A DNA stretch of 64,000 nucleotides, taken from contig NZ_JACHCG010000001.1 of the NCBI RefSeq assembly GCF_014200595.1, forward strand, positions 2,480,001-2,544,000, in the 5' to 3' direction. Every line of letters begins with the position of its first letter. Position 1 is the first letter of the stretch. Positions 9,568 to 19,087 of the stretch are shown here, in pieces. Position numbers and translations under genes: made by a program. The notes under the pieces were generated by a model. The model made no database searches. It worked only from the letters and a program-made list of their open reading frames with translations, and was not told where the DNA came from. Source of the DNA: Pedobacter cryoconitis (lineage in GTDB: Bacteria; Bacteroidota; Bacteroidia; Sphingobacteriales; Sphingobacteriaceae).

Positions 9568-10680
9568 ATGAGCAATAATAACCTTTCTGCAAAGCCGCAT
9601 TATCCGATATTGGATGGATTACGTGGCGTCGCAGCTATTATCGTAGTAACTTTTCACCTGACAGAGCCGCTGGGAACCGGGCATCTGGATATTCTGGTCA
9701 ATCACGGTTATCTGGCCGTTGACTTTTTCTTCCTGTTGTCGGGTTTTGTGATCGGTTATGCTTATGACGACCGCTGGCATAAAATGACCATCGGCACTTT
9801 CTTTAAGCGCCGGATCGAACGGCTTCAACCAATGGTGGTGTTAGGAATGAGCCTCGGGGCAATCGGATTCTATTTTACAGATTCAACGATCTGGCCGCTC
9901 ATTCATACCATTCCCCTATGGAAAATGCTGTTGGTAATGCTCATCGGTTATACTGTTCTGCCTGTTCCCTTATCACTGGATATACGAGGTTGGCAAGAAA
10001 TGCATCCACTCAATAGCGTAGGCTGGTCGTTGTTCTTTGAATACGTTGCCAATATCCTGTACGCCATTGGTGTCCGGAAGTTCTCAAAAACAGTGCTGGG
10101 TATTTTTGTGTTGATCGCAGCTATAGCGCTTGCCCATTTGGCCATTACTAACCCCAACGGAGATGTTAGCGGCGGTTGGACACTAAATCCGGAACAGGTA
10201 TTTATCGGTATTACCCGGACCATGTATCCTTTCTTTGCAGGCCTGCTGCTATCAAGGATAGCTAAACCCACCCGTATTAAACACGCCTTTTTATGGTGCA
10301 GCCTCATGATCGCCCTTGTCTTATATATGCCACGCATAGGCGGCGCTGAGCATGTTTGGATGAATGGGATCTATGAATCTGTATCTATAATCATTATTTT
10401 TCCGCTCATTGTTTATCTGGGTGCTAGCGGCGTAGTACATACCCAGGCTGAACGCAGAATATGCAAATTCTTAGGTGATATCTCCTATCCTCTTTACCTG
10501 GTACACTATCCTCTGGTATATTTTTACGTTGCCTGGATCAGCAATCATAAAGGCGTGACTATCGTGCAGGTATGGCCCTTTGCGCTATTGATCTTGATAG
10601 GTGGTATTGTTTTGGCGTATGCCAGTTTGAAATGGTATGATGAGCCAGTTCGCAAATGGCTGAGAAAAAAACTTGGATAA
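9568..10680 (+). CDS. Acyltransferase 3 (OafA/YrhL-like) membrane protein
   Basis: Integral membrane O-acyltransferase, 370 residues with about ten hydrophobic segments. The N-terminal family motif LDGLRGVAAIIVVTFHL includes the conserved His near residue 30, and FFLLSGFVIGYAY follows. The later motif SVGWSLFFEYVANILYAIG is the usual middle block. Such proteins acetylate or succinylate cell-surface sugars or antibiotics. Nothing nearby (no glycosyltransferases) points to the acceptor. It appears monocistronic. Confidence 0.9.
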   Translation: MSNNNLSAKPHYPILDGLRGVAAIIVVTFHLTEPLGTGHLDILVNHGYLAVDFFFLLSGFVIGYAYDDRWHKMTIGTFFKRRIERLQPMVVLGMSLGAIGFYFTDSTIWPLIHTIPLWKMLLVMLIGYTVLPVPLSLDIRGWQEMHPLNSVGWSLFFEYVANILYAIGVRKFSKTVLGIFVLIAAIALAHLAITNPNGDVSGGWTLNPEQVFIGITRTMYPFFAGLLLSRIAKPTRIKHAFLWCSLMIALVLYMPRIGGAEHVWMNGIYESVSIIIIFPLIVYLGASGVVHTQAERRICKFLGDISYPLYLVHYPLVYFYVAWISNHKGVTIVQVWPFALLILIGGIVLAYASLKWYDEPVRKWLRKKLG

Positions 10681-10810
10681 GCCAGGAAAATAAAACAAAA
10701 ATGATTGATTAATGTTGTTTTTTTCCTTGAAGAAGAAAAACATAACATTAAAATTCGTAAATTTTCATTTCTTTATTTTATCAGAAAACACAGGCCATCA
10801 AATTACACTT

Positions 10811-11950
10811 ATGAAACTGACTCTTCTCTCATTGTTATTATTGATTTTATGTTGTACTGAACGATTATCCGCACAGGAGAATCAGGCCTTTAGGAATGCG
10901 CCGAAAGTTATCAATGATCCCGGTAATTTTTACAAATATGCTGAGCATAGCCGGAAATTCTCAGGAATTCCAAGTATTACTGTCACCTCGAATGGCACTT
11001 TATGGGCCACCTGGTACGCTGGTATGACATCAGGTGAAGATGCAAACAACTATGTAGTACTGGCTACCAGTAAAGATCAGGGAGTTACATGGAAGGAAAT
11101 ACTGGTGGTGGATCCTGATGAAAAAGGGCCTGTCAGGGCATATGACCCGGAGATCTGGATAGATCCGGCTGGTAAACTCTGGCTGTTCTGGGCACAGACA
11201 ATAGGCCTGGAAGGTTCTGTAGCCGGAGTGTGGGCGATGACTGCTAATGATCCGGATTCCGAAAATCCGGTCTGGACTTCGGCAAAAAGGCTTTCCGACG
11301 GAATAATGATGTGTAAACCAACGGTTTTGTCGACAGGCGAATGGCTTTTGCCAGTATCTACCTGGAGGTTAACTGATGAGAGTGCAAAAGTGGTTGTGTC
11401 TACCGATAAAGGAGCAAACTGGACTGTAAAAGGAGCCTGTAATGTCCCTGAAGCTGATAGAGAATTTGATGAGCACATGTTAGTAGAGCGTAAAGACGGA
11501 TCACTATGGATGCTGCTCAGAACCAGATATGGAATAGCTGAAAGTTTCTCCAAAGACAAAGGTAAAAGCTGGTCTGTCGCAAAGCCCTCAGCCCTCCTTC
11601 ATACCAGTTCAAGGTTTTTCATCCGCAGGCTGAATTCGGGAAATTTATTGCTGATAAAACATGGCCCGATAGCAGTAAAAACAGGCCGGTCACATTTAAT
11701 GGCCTTTATTTCTAAAGATGATGGTAAAACCTGGTCAAGAGGATTGCTGATTGATGAAAGGGCTGGTGTTTCCTATCCGGATGCACAACAGGCAGCAGAT
11801 GGCAAGATTTATGTGACCTATGATTACAACCGGACTTTGGATCAGCAGATCATCATGACTGTCTTTACAGAAAAGGATATATTATCGGAAGATTACGACG
11901 CCGCTATGGTGAAAGTGTTTAATGAGAGAAAAATGATTAGTAAGAAATAA
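10811..11950 (+). CDS. Exported BNR-repeat sialidase-like protein
   Basis: Predicted secreted six-bladed beta-propeller of the sialidase superfamily. The ATG at 10811 is chosen over in-frame upstream codons because it starts a signal peptide (MKLTLLSLLLLILCC..., possibly lipidated at Cys14/15 or cut after SAQ). Four Asp-boxes are visible near residues 87, 197, 247 and 301 (SKDQGVTW, STDKGANW, SKDKGKSW, SKDDGKTW). The N-terminal Arg-Ile-Pro of true sialidases reads GIPSI here, so the first arginine of the catalytic triad is not obvious. Hydrolysis of sialic acid is therefore uncertain; related families act on other sugars. Confidence 0.82.
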   Translation: MKLTLLSLLLLILCCTERLSAQENQAFRNAPKVINDPGNFYKYAEHSRKFSGIPSITVTSNGTLWATWYAGMTSGEDANNYVVLATSKDQGVTWKEILVVDPDEKGPVRAYDPEIWIDPAGKLWLFWAQTIGLEGSVAGVWAMTANDPDSENPVWTSAKRLSDGIMMCKPTVLSTGEWLLPVSTWRLTDESAKVVVSTDKGANWTVKGACNVPEADREFDEHMLVERKDGSLWMLLRTRYGIAESFSKDKGKSWSVAKPSALLHTSSRFFIRRLNSGNLLLIKHGPIAVKTGRSHLMAFISKDDGKTWSRGLLIDERAGVSYPDAQQAADGKIYVTYDYNRTLDQQIIMTVFTEKDILSEDYDAAMVKVFNERKMISKK

Positions 11951-11955
11951 ATATT

Positions 11956-12675
11956 TTAACGTGATGAAATAAGCTTTACATAGCTATCAATGTCTCTCTG
12001 AAATTCCTTCCATCCCGAATAAATTGTAAAAATGATAGTTCCACCATCCTCTACTGAATTAAAATCATTTTTTTTATACCATGCAATTCTTTCTGTCATG
12101 GAATCTGAATATTCAGAAGAATTTGTCACTCCAAAATGCTCCCAGAAATATGTTTGCTCAGTTAACCGGTTCAAAATTTTAAAATCAACAAACCTTTTTT
12201 CTCCATTAATTAAAATTCTGAATTCATATTCAATGGTCAGGTAATTACATTTTAATAAATTCTCATAAATTATCTTTTCCTGATTGGACCTGAATTTAGT
12301 CCCGTCTGAAGCAATGACTTTCAAGTCATTCTTTTTGTAAGTCAGCCTGCTGCCAAAGGTTTCAACGCCTTTTCCCTTTTCCACAGCCTTATTTATTTCC
12401 TTGAAAAAGTACCATTGATAATGTATGTAGGTTGAAGTATCAACTCTATAATTGGGGATAATCTGTTTTAAAATATCATTATTATGCTGTCTTCTCAAAA
12501 ACTGATTAAACATAGTTTGATTACGAAATAATCTTCTAAGATGCTCATCTTTAACTATACATTCATATACTGAATTAGACCTGATTTCAACTGGGGTCGC
12601 CCTGTCACACATCAGCTTATCCAGCCTTTCCTTAATACGTTTCAGAATTTTTATTTCCTCATGTAAATTTTCCAT
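11956..12675 (-). CDS. Hypothetical protein with PD-(D/E)XK nuclease-like core
   Basis: A 239-residue cytoplasmic protein without a recognised name. Residues 130-182 show the pattern of a PD-(D/E)XK fold: Glu133 in a helix (SNQEKIIYENLL), then FVDFKI with Asp164-x-Lys166, and YFWEHFG with Glu179. This arrangement is common in stand-alone or helicase-linked nuclease domains. The N-terminal half is helical and charged. It converges with the sialidase-like gene with only 5 bp between stops. Nuclease activity is an inference. Confidence 0.6.
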   Translation of the reverse strand: MENLHEEIKILKRIKERLDKLMCDRATPVEIRSNSVYECIVKDEHLRRLFRNQTMFNQFLRRQHNNDILKQIIPNYRVDTSTYIHYQWYFFKEINKAVEKGKGVETFGSRLTYKKNDLKVIASDGTKFRSNQEKIIYENLLKCNYLTIEYEFRILINGEKRFVDFKILNRLTEQTYFWEHFGVTNSSEYSDSMTERIAWYKKNDFNSVEDGGTIIFTIYSGWKEFQRDIDSYVKLISSR

Positions 12676-12871
12676 GTATCAGACTTGTGATTAAAAATCA
12701 TTAAGCAACATTGAAAACTATGGTATGAAATAGTTGCACCAATAAATGTATTAAATTATTTCTAAAAAAGAAATTGTATTTTAAATAAATTATTTAATGA
12801 TTTCATATTTTGAAAAATAAAACATTTTAGCATAGGCTTTATCAAAAAAATGACTCTGAAAACAACTTATG

Positions 12872-15763
12872 CTATTTTTTCTTAACGTCTTTATCTACTT
12901 GCTTCTCTGCATTTTTAGCTTTCTTTTCCTGTAGTCTTTTCTCTTTGCGCTGCTCTCCTCCGGATTTCTTTTGATCACGTTTCTCTTCCCGGATTACTTT
13001 ATTAATTTTCCTGTTATAAACCGCAGTTAAAATTCCCTGCCCCGTCCTGCTGAAAAACTTGATTTTAGGCTTATCACTTGTACCTGTTACTGCCACCGGA
13101 ATACCGATCCAGCCAGCAGGCGGCAGTCCTACTTTTACCAGGATATCCAGTAATCCATTAAAACTCGTAGTTCCACTGATAGAAGGTCTGAGTACAGAAA
13201 CCTTAAATTTAAATTCATCAATATGGATCAGATTATCCTTAATATGTGTTACTATATTGACTCCTTTCATATCGGGATTATTAAAAGCGTCAGCCCCTAC
13301 ATTATCACCGATCACAGAAAGCATTTTCAAATTTTTCACTGCTACATCCCGTAGATTTACAACACCTCCACCCTCTAAAGAAGGATAGATAGGATTCATA
13401 TTCTGATCAAAATCACCTTTTAATTTATAATCCAAGGATACGATTCCACTCACGCTCTTTGCAGAGGTAGCCATTTCCCGCACCATGTCAATTTCTTTGT
13501 ATGCCCTTTGCACGTTAAAATCCATCACCTTAAAGGCAACATCAAAGTTGGCTGTTAAAGGCGACTCATCCTTATAACGGGCATCAATGTTCATTCTGCT
13601 TCCAATAAGGTCGAATAATGTATTTTTCAAAAAGATCTGACCGTCCTTTACAGCAGCCTTCCCCTGTAGCTGATTAATTTCTATCCCTTTAAAACCCACT
13701 TTTTTTGCATTGACTGCTAAGGAAACATCCAGATTTTTCGGAACGATCACCACACCGCTGCTTTTAGGATTTTCGGCTTTCGCATATTCAACTTCTAAAG
13801 ATTTATGCGCATTGTCACTACTCTTCAGCGCCATAAATTCATCAACCAGGATATAATTGGAATGTGACGCAAAGTTTCCGTGAAGAGTTCCTTTTCGCTC
13901 GATAAAATAATTAATGGTATTTAACAAATAACCGTTCAATGAAAAGTCAGATTTTCCATAAGTGGCGTAAAATTTCCTAAACCACATTTTTTCATTCTCG
14001 AATTCGAAGTTACCTTCTTTAATGTAAAATGCCTTTGGCAGATATGCAGTATTCGCTTTTATGTTTTTCAGGATCAGTGTACCTTTATTATCAAGTTTGC
14101 TGTACTGACCAGTAGTCGCATAACTTTGCCGCCCATTCAAAGAAAGGTCTGCCGTAATTAATCCACTAACATCAAATCCTTTTCTTGAAAAGACCTGGTA
14201 GATCCGCCCAACATTCAATATCCCTTTAGCACGCACTTTATAAAGCATATCTTCAAAGTTCTGTAAATCTGCATCAACAAATACAGGATTGCCTTCAAAA
14301 TCAAATTTGAAAGGAGAAAGTTTCACCCCAAGACTGCTGAATGTTCCATCAGTATTCTGGATGTTAGCTGTAAGATTAATATTCTTTATCGGGTTCGGAT
14401 AAGCTGTTGTTTTTAACCAGCCGTTCTTCAGATCAAGGTATCCACTGGATTTTGGAAATAATTTTTTACTCATGCTAAAGATACCGTTTGCCTTAACATC
14501 AGCATTCATCAGGCCTCTGATTTCAAGATCTTTTAAACCTAATGCGTCATCCAGTGTCTGGAGATTGACAGCACCTTTTATAGTCGCATTTACGTCCATC
14601 TCACTTAACCCTTTAGTTTTAACAACTGCCCTGAAATTGCTTTTCTGTCCAAGATCAAAAGTCAGTTTTTTCAGATCCACACCCAATTTTTCCGGATCTA
14701 AGGCGGGGAGATCGATATTCAGATCAACATTCAGATTTTTCATAGGCACCGGAGCCTTAGTACTGGAAATGACACCATCTTTAACCAGCAAACGCGCTAT
14801 AAAATCCGGCTTCAAATTCCTCGGTTCACTAAATTGTCCTTTCAAGCTGAAAAACAGATCGCTATTTCCCTCCAGCTTAGTGTCCTTCGCCCATTCAAGA
14901 TATTGTGGTGGAAGTACAGAAATCATATCACGAATAGTGGTCTTCTCTGAAGCAGCTTTGATATCAAGGTCATATCCATCCTTAAGGATACTCAGGAAGC
15001 CTGTAAATTTTAACGGGAGATCATTAATTCTTAGTTCATTTTTTTTGAGCACAAAAGTTAATGCATTGGTATTAATTCTTGTAACTAAGTCAGCACGCAA
15101 AGATTTTTGTCTTGCATAATAGATCCTGTCAAGGCTAAAATCCAATTGATTTATCCTAAGATCAGTTTTGAGATCAAAAATATCCTCACTCAACCCACCT
15201 TTTCCTATATAATTAAGTCCTTTGGCATCCACTAATATTTTAGCCGCATGGTCATTATATTTAATATGCCAGTTCTTAAATTTGATCAGCTCCAATTTAA
15301 TGGACGTACCTTTTTCACTAGTATCTTTTGGACCTTTAGCAGGTTTGGAAACGTAGACATTATAATTGGCCTGCCCTTTACTATTAACATAAACATTTGC
15401 ATAAGCATCATTTACATAAATTTCATCAATCTTAACTTCACCACCAAAAATCAGATTTTTCAAATTGATTCCCGCTGCCACTTCTTTGGCTGACAATAAA
15501 GTATCCTGTTGAAAGGGTTTGGATCCCAGAAGTAATAAATCATCCACAGATACCGTAAGAGAGGGAAAATGCCGGAAAAATGTAAGATGTACCTTTTTAT
15601 AATCAAGTTTTCCAGCCAGACGTTTATTAGCAAATATCTTTACCTGTTCAGAAATAGTTCCAGGGAACAGTAACGGAATAATAAACATCAGAAATAATAT
15701 AGATGCTACAAAAATCCCAACCCATTTTAAAGTCTTCAAAACTAGCTTTTTAATCTTCTCCAT
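12872..15763 (-). CDS. AsmA-family envelope protein
   Basis: A 963-residue protein with one N-terminal membrane anchor (about residues 12-35) and a long beta-rich periplasmic body. The N-terminal AsmA signature (FPGTISEQVKIFANKRLAGK, then a VSVDDLLLLG region) and the C-terminal AsmA-like part (VNLRDVAVKNLKMLSVIGDN) are clear. AsmA-like proteins are now viewed as bridge proteins for lipid transport between membranes or as assembly factors. The C-terminus is a highly charged Lys/Glu tail of about 40 residues. It is preceded by an AT-rich gap and appears to be transcribed alone. Confidence 0.87.
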   Translation of the reverse strand: MEKIKKLVLKTLKWVGIFVASILFLMFIIPLLFPGTISEQVKIFANKRLAGKLDYKKVHLTFFRHFPSLTVSVDDLLLLGSKPFQQDTLLSAKEVAAGINLKNLIFGGEVKIDEIYVNDAYANVYVNSKGQANYNVYVSKPAKGPKDTSEKGTSIKLELIKFKNWHIKYNDHAAKILVDAKGLNYIGKGGLSEDIFDLKTDLRINQLDFSLDRIYYARQKSLRADLVTRINTNALTFVLKKNELRINDLPLKFTGFLSILKDGYDLDIKAASEKTTIRDMISVLPPQYLEWAKDTKLEGNSDLFFSLKGQFSEPRNLKPDFIARLLVKDGVISSTKAPVPMKNLNVDLNIDLPALDPEKLGVDLKKLTFDLGQKSNFRAVVKTKGLSEMDVNATIKGAVNLQTLDDALGLKDLEIRGLMNADVKANGIFSMSKKLFPKSSGYLDLKNGWLKTTAYPNPIKNINLTANIQNTDGTFSSLGVKLSPFKFDFEGNPVFVDADLQNFEDMLYKVRAKGILNVGRIYQVFSRKGFDVSGLITADLSLNGRQSYATTGQYSKLDNKGTLILKNIKANTAYLPKAFYIKEGNFEFENEKMWFRKFYATYGKSDFSLNGYLLNTINYFIERKGTLHGNFASHSNYILVDEFMALKSSDNAHKSLEVEYAKAENPKSSGVVIVPKNLDVSLAVNAKKVGFKGIEINQLQGKAAVKDGQIFLKNTLFDLIGSRMNIDARYKDESPLTANFDVAFKVMDFNVQRAYKEIDMVREMATSAKSVSGIVSLDYKLKGDFDQNMNPIYPSLEGGGVVNLRDVAVKNLKMLSVIGDNVGADAFNNPDMKGVNIVTHIKDNLIHIDEFKFKVSVLRPSISGTTSFNGLLDILVKVGLPPAGWIGIPVAVTGTSDKPKIKFFSRTGQGILTAVYNRKINKVIREEKRDQKKSGGEQRKEKRLQEKKAKNAEKQVDKDVKKK

Positions 15764-15891
15764 ACATTTATAATGATTTCGGTTTATCAGTAGGTATTAC
15801 AGATATTCACAGCTCTAAAACTATAATTCTGGCTTAAAGTTTTAGCGGACAGCAATTATTCCGAAATTTACAGTGTAATTGAAACCAGGAA

Positions 15892-16694
15892 TTAGCTGAG
15901 TTCAAACCATTCACCCGGCTCAGCAAGCAACATCCGGATATCAAAAGTTGTCAACTGGTGACCAAAACGTTCAATGGGATTTGATGTTTCAACATACATA
16001 GGCGGCTTATGAAGTGAGCCATAATGAATCGGTACCACAAATTTAGCCTGTAGAATGTGAGCTGCAACCGCCGCTTCTTCAGGAGTCATTACGGCTTCAA
16101 GAGGACTTGACGGCTGAAGTAAAGGGAAGTCAACTACCGACCATTGACTGGAAGAAATGCAACATCAAAAGGGCCGTATTTATTTGCAATACGCCACCAA
16201 TAACCATGAAACAAAGTGTCGCCTGCATGAATAATCCGATGTCCGCCACATTCCACAATCCAGGATAACTGCGGATCACCAAACCCATCAACTGCCGGTG
16301 CAGCACATATCCGGAATGCGCCAACCTTCCGTTCTTCCCACGCTTCAATAACTTCAGTTGCAAGATTGTACTCCGCAAACTTTGTTTCGGCATGAAAAGT
16401 CAGAGCGAGATCGGCTTCAGTTCCAGTTGCACGTGCAGTACGAAACACTGGTGCATGGTCTTGCAAGGCCCTTTTTATTGCACCAGGATCAGCGTGGTCC
16501 GCATGGAGATGAGTCACAAGCGCTACAGATGTACCACCCGGGCGTGAAACTTCTGGGAAAGGCTCATCTGGACTGCGGAGCTGTACTAACTGTGAGGTAT
16601 CCTGAATATAATCTATCACCAACGTCTGGTCATCGCTCTCGATCTCCAACCCTGACCAGCCTAGCCGGCGCATTCTTATCCTTGTCTTTTTCAT
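15892..16694 (-). pseudogene. MBL-fold metal-dependent hydrolase, frameshifted
   Basis: Zn-dependent hydrolase of the metallo-beta-lactamase fold (UlaG/UPF0173-like). The ATG at 16694 begins MKKTRIRMRRLGWSGLEIE. The metal motif THLHADHAD and the later HAGDTLFHG are intact. Near 16140-16142 one base appears missing: the frame runs into a TAG at 16134-16136, while the next frame continues the protein as VVDFPLLQPSSPLEAV into MTPEEAAVAAHIL and VVPIHYGS, ending at 15892. Either the gene is recently inactivated or the base is a sequencing error. It lies directly downstream of the Rrf2 regulator gene, with a matching operator in between. Confidence 0.85.
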
Positions 16695-16719
16695 ATTTTC
16701 TTGTTTTGATTGACGTTTC

Positions 16720-16748
16720 AATACTGTAACCAATACTATTACAGTATT
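16720..16748. promoter_or_regulatory. Rrf2-type operator 1 (before the MBL hydrolase)
   Basis: A perfect 10-bp inverted repeat, AATACTGTAA at 16720-16729 and TTACAGTATT at 16739-16748, lies between the regulator's stop and the hydrolase start. It shares its arms and spacing with the site overlapping the regulator's own start codon. Confidence 0.75.
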
Positions 16749-16760
16749 GATCAAAAAAAA

Positions 16761-17162
16761 CTACTTGAATTTTTTACAAAAACCTGCTAATGTCATACTG
16801 CTCAGCCTATTAATTATTGCATTATCAGCCTGACTATACAATTCCACCAAGTGGCTATTAATTTGTTTTCCAATCTTGCAACCAGGATCAGGATGATTGG
16901 TTTTTCCAAGCAGAGGAGCAGTATTTACAGCTTTATAAATATCAGAAAGCAATATAAGATTAGCAGGTTTTGCAAGTGACGCTCCCCCGCCTTTCCCTTC
17001 CCTGGTTTCAACAAGTCCTTCCTTGCTTAATACACTTAATGATTTGCGCACCATAGCAGCGTTAATATTAATGCTTCCGGCAATATCCGTCGACGATAAA
17101 GTGCCTTCAGAAGCCAGTAAAGTCAATATATGGATAGCGGTGGCAAACTGGACATTATTCAT
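16761..17162 (-). CDS. Rrf2-family transcriptional regulator
   Basis: A 133-residue winged-helix regulator. The N-terminal helix-turn-helix (about residues 22-50, SSTDIAGSININAAMVRKSL) and wing with EGKGGGASLAKP are typical of Rrf2 proteins. The family's three-cysteine iron-sulfur cluster motif is not present; only Cys95 and Cys128 are seen. It probably resembles YwnA/CymR-like members that do not bind a cluster. Matching operators at its start codon and before the next gene imply that it represses itself and the MBL-fold hydrolase. Confidence 0.88.
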   Translation of the reverse strand: MNNVQFATAIHILTLLASEGTLSSTDIAGSININAAMVRKSLSVLSKEGLVETREGKGGGASLAKPANLILLSDIYKAVNTAPLLGKTNHPDPGCKIGKQINSHLVELYSQADNAIINRLSSMTLAGFCKKFK

Positions 17163-17186
17163 ACTGTATCAATTATTATTACAGTA
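17161..17186. promoter_or_regulatory. Rrf2-type operator 2 (overlaps Rrf2 start codon)
   Basis: Inverted arms TACTGTA (17162-17168) and TACAGTA (17180-17186) are spaced like those of operator 1 and are nearly identical in sequence across about 26 bp. The site overlaps the start codon at 17160-17162, which suits autorepression. Confidence 0.7.
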
Positions 17187-17314
17187 CAAAACTAGTGATT
17201 TATTTAACAGCTGCAACTTTTATATTTTAATGTCATTGGCCAGAACGTCAGCAACCTGCCAGAAATAATTTTTGAGATCAAAATAGAAATTGATAACATT
17301 TTGGCTTAACTGTA

Positions 17315-17971
17315 TCAGGCTATTTCCCGGTTTCTACTGACCCAATAGGCCAGTCCAATAATGATTACCATCAGGGTAATAAAGGAAACGAACAAATTCA
17401 TTATTGAATCAGAAGGTACCGGGCCAAAAGTATTCAATAGCTGTACTAATACAAGCAAAAAAGCCAATGTCCAAAGTGCCCACTTTCCAGCCTTATTTTT
17501 GGCTTTAGTGAAACTCACATAAACATATATTCCTGCTAAAAATATTGCCAGTTCAATAATCAAAGTGACTGCTGGATGATTCCACAGGCCAAATCCCACT
17601 TTATAATCTCCAAAAGGTGTTAAAGGTAAATCTGTAGTGTGTACAATCAGGTCAAGAAACCAGTGACTTAAAACACATAGACCAATAACGATGGTGCCAC
17701 GGGTGTCCCGCTTGAATAACCAGTAAATACCGCCCACAACGATCCCCCATACCACTCCCATAAACAAACTATGGGTATAAGGGTAATAAAGAAACTCAAA
17801 AGCATTCGTCTTCGTATAGCCAGGGACAACTGCTACCTTTTCAACGTGAAATAGCAGGAGAAATGGCCAAAGGATGTCAACAAATTGTGTGGCAATAAAC
17901 AGGATTGCCAATGAAACTTTTGGTGCCGCTTTTTTAGCAGCAAAGGATAGTCCGAAGTGTCCGATAAACAT
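17315..17971 (-). CDS. Membrane-bound metal-dependent hydrolase-like protein (YdjM/DUF457 type)
   Basis: A 218-residue protein with about six hydrophobic segments. Histidines typical of the YdjM-like family are present: HFGLSFAAKK at the N-terminus, YTHSLFMG near residue 65 and SHWFLDLIVH near 100. The catalytic role of the family is poorly known. The gene appears monocistronic and is read towards the Rrf2 gene. Confidence 0.75.
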   Translation of the reverse strand: MFIGHFGLSFAAKKAAPKVSLAILFIATQFVDILWPFLLLFHVEKVAVVPGYTKTNAFEFLYYPYTHSLFMGVVWGIVVGGIYWLFKRDTRGTIVIGLCVLSHWFLDLIVHTTDLPLTPFGDYKVGFGLWNHPAVTLIIELAIFLAGIYVYVSFTKAKNKAGKWALWTLAFLLVLVQLLNTFGPVPSDSIMNLFVSFITLMVIIIGLAYWVSRNREIA

Positions 17972-18090
17972 AATAATCAGCTTTTAATGGTTAAGCAAAA
18001 ATGATTAAAAACAAGCCATAATGCTCTTGACAAAAATCAAGAAATCATTGAAAGCTTAATATCGGCTATATAACGAAAGAACAAACTTCA

Positions 18091-19014
18091 TTAATTAAAT
18101 GACCTTCTGAACTCTAAAGGAGATGTATTAGTTTTTGCTTTGAATAACTTGCTAAAAGATTGCGGATGTCCGAATCCAAGTTCATAGGCGACCTCGCTTA
18201 CTGATAAATTTGTGGCAGATAGTTTTTCCTTCGCCTTTTCTATAATCTTGTGATGGATCAGATGCTGGGTATTTTGCCCCGTAAGCGACCGTAACATATC
18301 ACTCAGATAACTCGGTGATATATTCAGTTTTTCCGAAAGATATTGCACGGTCGGTATTCCCTCATTAGCAGATTTTTCGCTATTAAAATATTCATCTAAA
18401 ATATCATCCAATTTTTGTAGCAGATCATTATTTACCGCTTTCCTTGTTATGAATTGCCTTTTGTAAAAGCGATTCGCATAATTGAGCAGCAACTCGACCT
18501 GAGAAATGATTACATCCTGGCTAAAATCATCTATTCTGCTGTTTAACTCTTCTTTAATAATTTTAAAAATGGACATAATAGTAACCTTCTCCTTATCCGA
18601 CAAATGCAGTGCTTCATTTGCTGCGTATGAAAAGAACCCATATTGCTTTATTTTTTTTGCCAGCGGATAATTCCACAAAAAATCAGGATGTATCAATAAA
18701 GTATATTGGGAACATATTTCTCCTTCATTGTTCCCATGGTTACCAATAATTTGATTAGGTGCAGCAAATAACAAACCGCCCTCATCAAAATCATAATAAT
18801 CCTGACCATATTTCAACTTACCACCTATACTTGGCTTATAGGATATTTTATAAAAATTGAGTACATGAGATTGTGGCAACTTTGATAAGATGATCCGGTT
18901 TGTCGCCCCATCGATCAGGCTGATTAACGGATAGGCCGGCGCAGGTAAACCAAAGGCCCGGTGCATATCTGATAAAGATTCCATTTTGAGATGGATGTTT
19001 TCTTCCTTTTTCAT
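18091..19014 (-). CDS. AraC-family transcriptional regulator
   Basis: A 307-residue regulator. The N-terminal half is a cupin-like sensor, and the C-terminal 100 residues are the double helix-turn-helix of AraC proteins (ISPSYLSDMLRSLTGQ and later VAYELGFGHPQSFSKLFK, PLEFRRS). It is a clear paralogue of the regulator at 22029, with the shared block RFYKRQF and the same PSYLSD/PGYLSD motif. It lies 73 bp downstream of an SDR gene on the same strand. Confidence 0.92.
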   Translation of the reverse strand: MKKEENIHLKMESLSDMHRAFGLPAPAYPLISLIDGATNRIILSKLPQSHVLNFYKISYKPSIGGKLKYGQDYYDFDEGGLLFAAPNQIIGNHGNNEGEICSQYTLLIHPDFLWNYPLAKKIKQYGFFSYAANEALHLSDKEKVTIMSIFKIIKEELNSRIDDFSQDVIISQVELLLNYANRFYKRQFITRKAVNNDLLQKLDDILDEYFNSEKSANEGIPTVQYLSEKLNISPSYLSDMLRSLTGQNTQHLIHHKIIEKAKEKLSATNLSVSEVAYELGFGHPQSFSKLFKAKTNTSPLEFRRSFN

Positions 19015-19087
19015 TTATTAAAGTTAAGGCAATTATAACCGGCAATACTTTTGATTACCGGTTATGGTTATTTTTTTTACCAGACAA

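Noticed and set aside
11077..11559. 160-codon frame on the minus strand
   Set aside because: It is antisense to the sialidase-like gene, whose Asp-boxes establish the real frame.
14472..15119. 215-codon frame on the plus strand
   Set aside because: It is antisense to the AsmA-like gene, has no homology pattern and no ribosome site.
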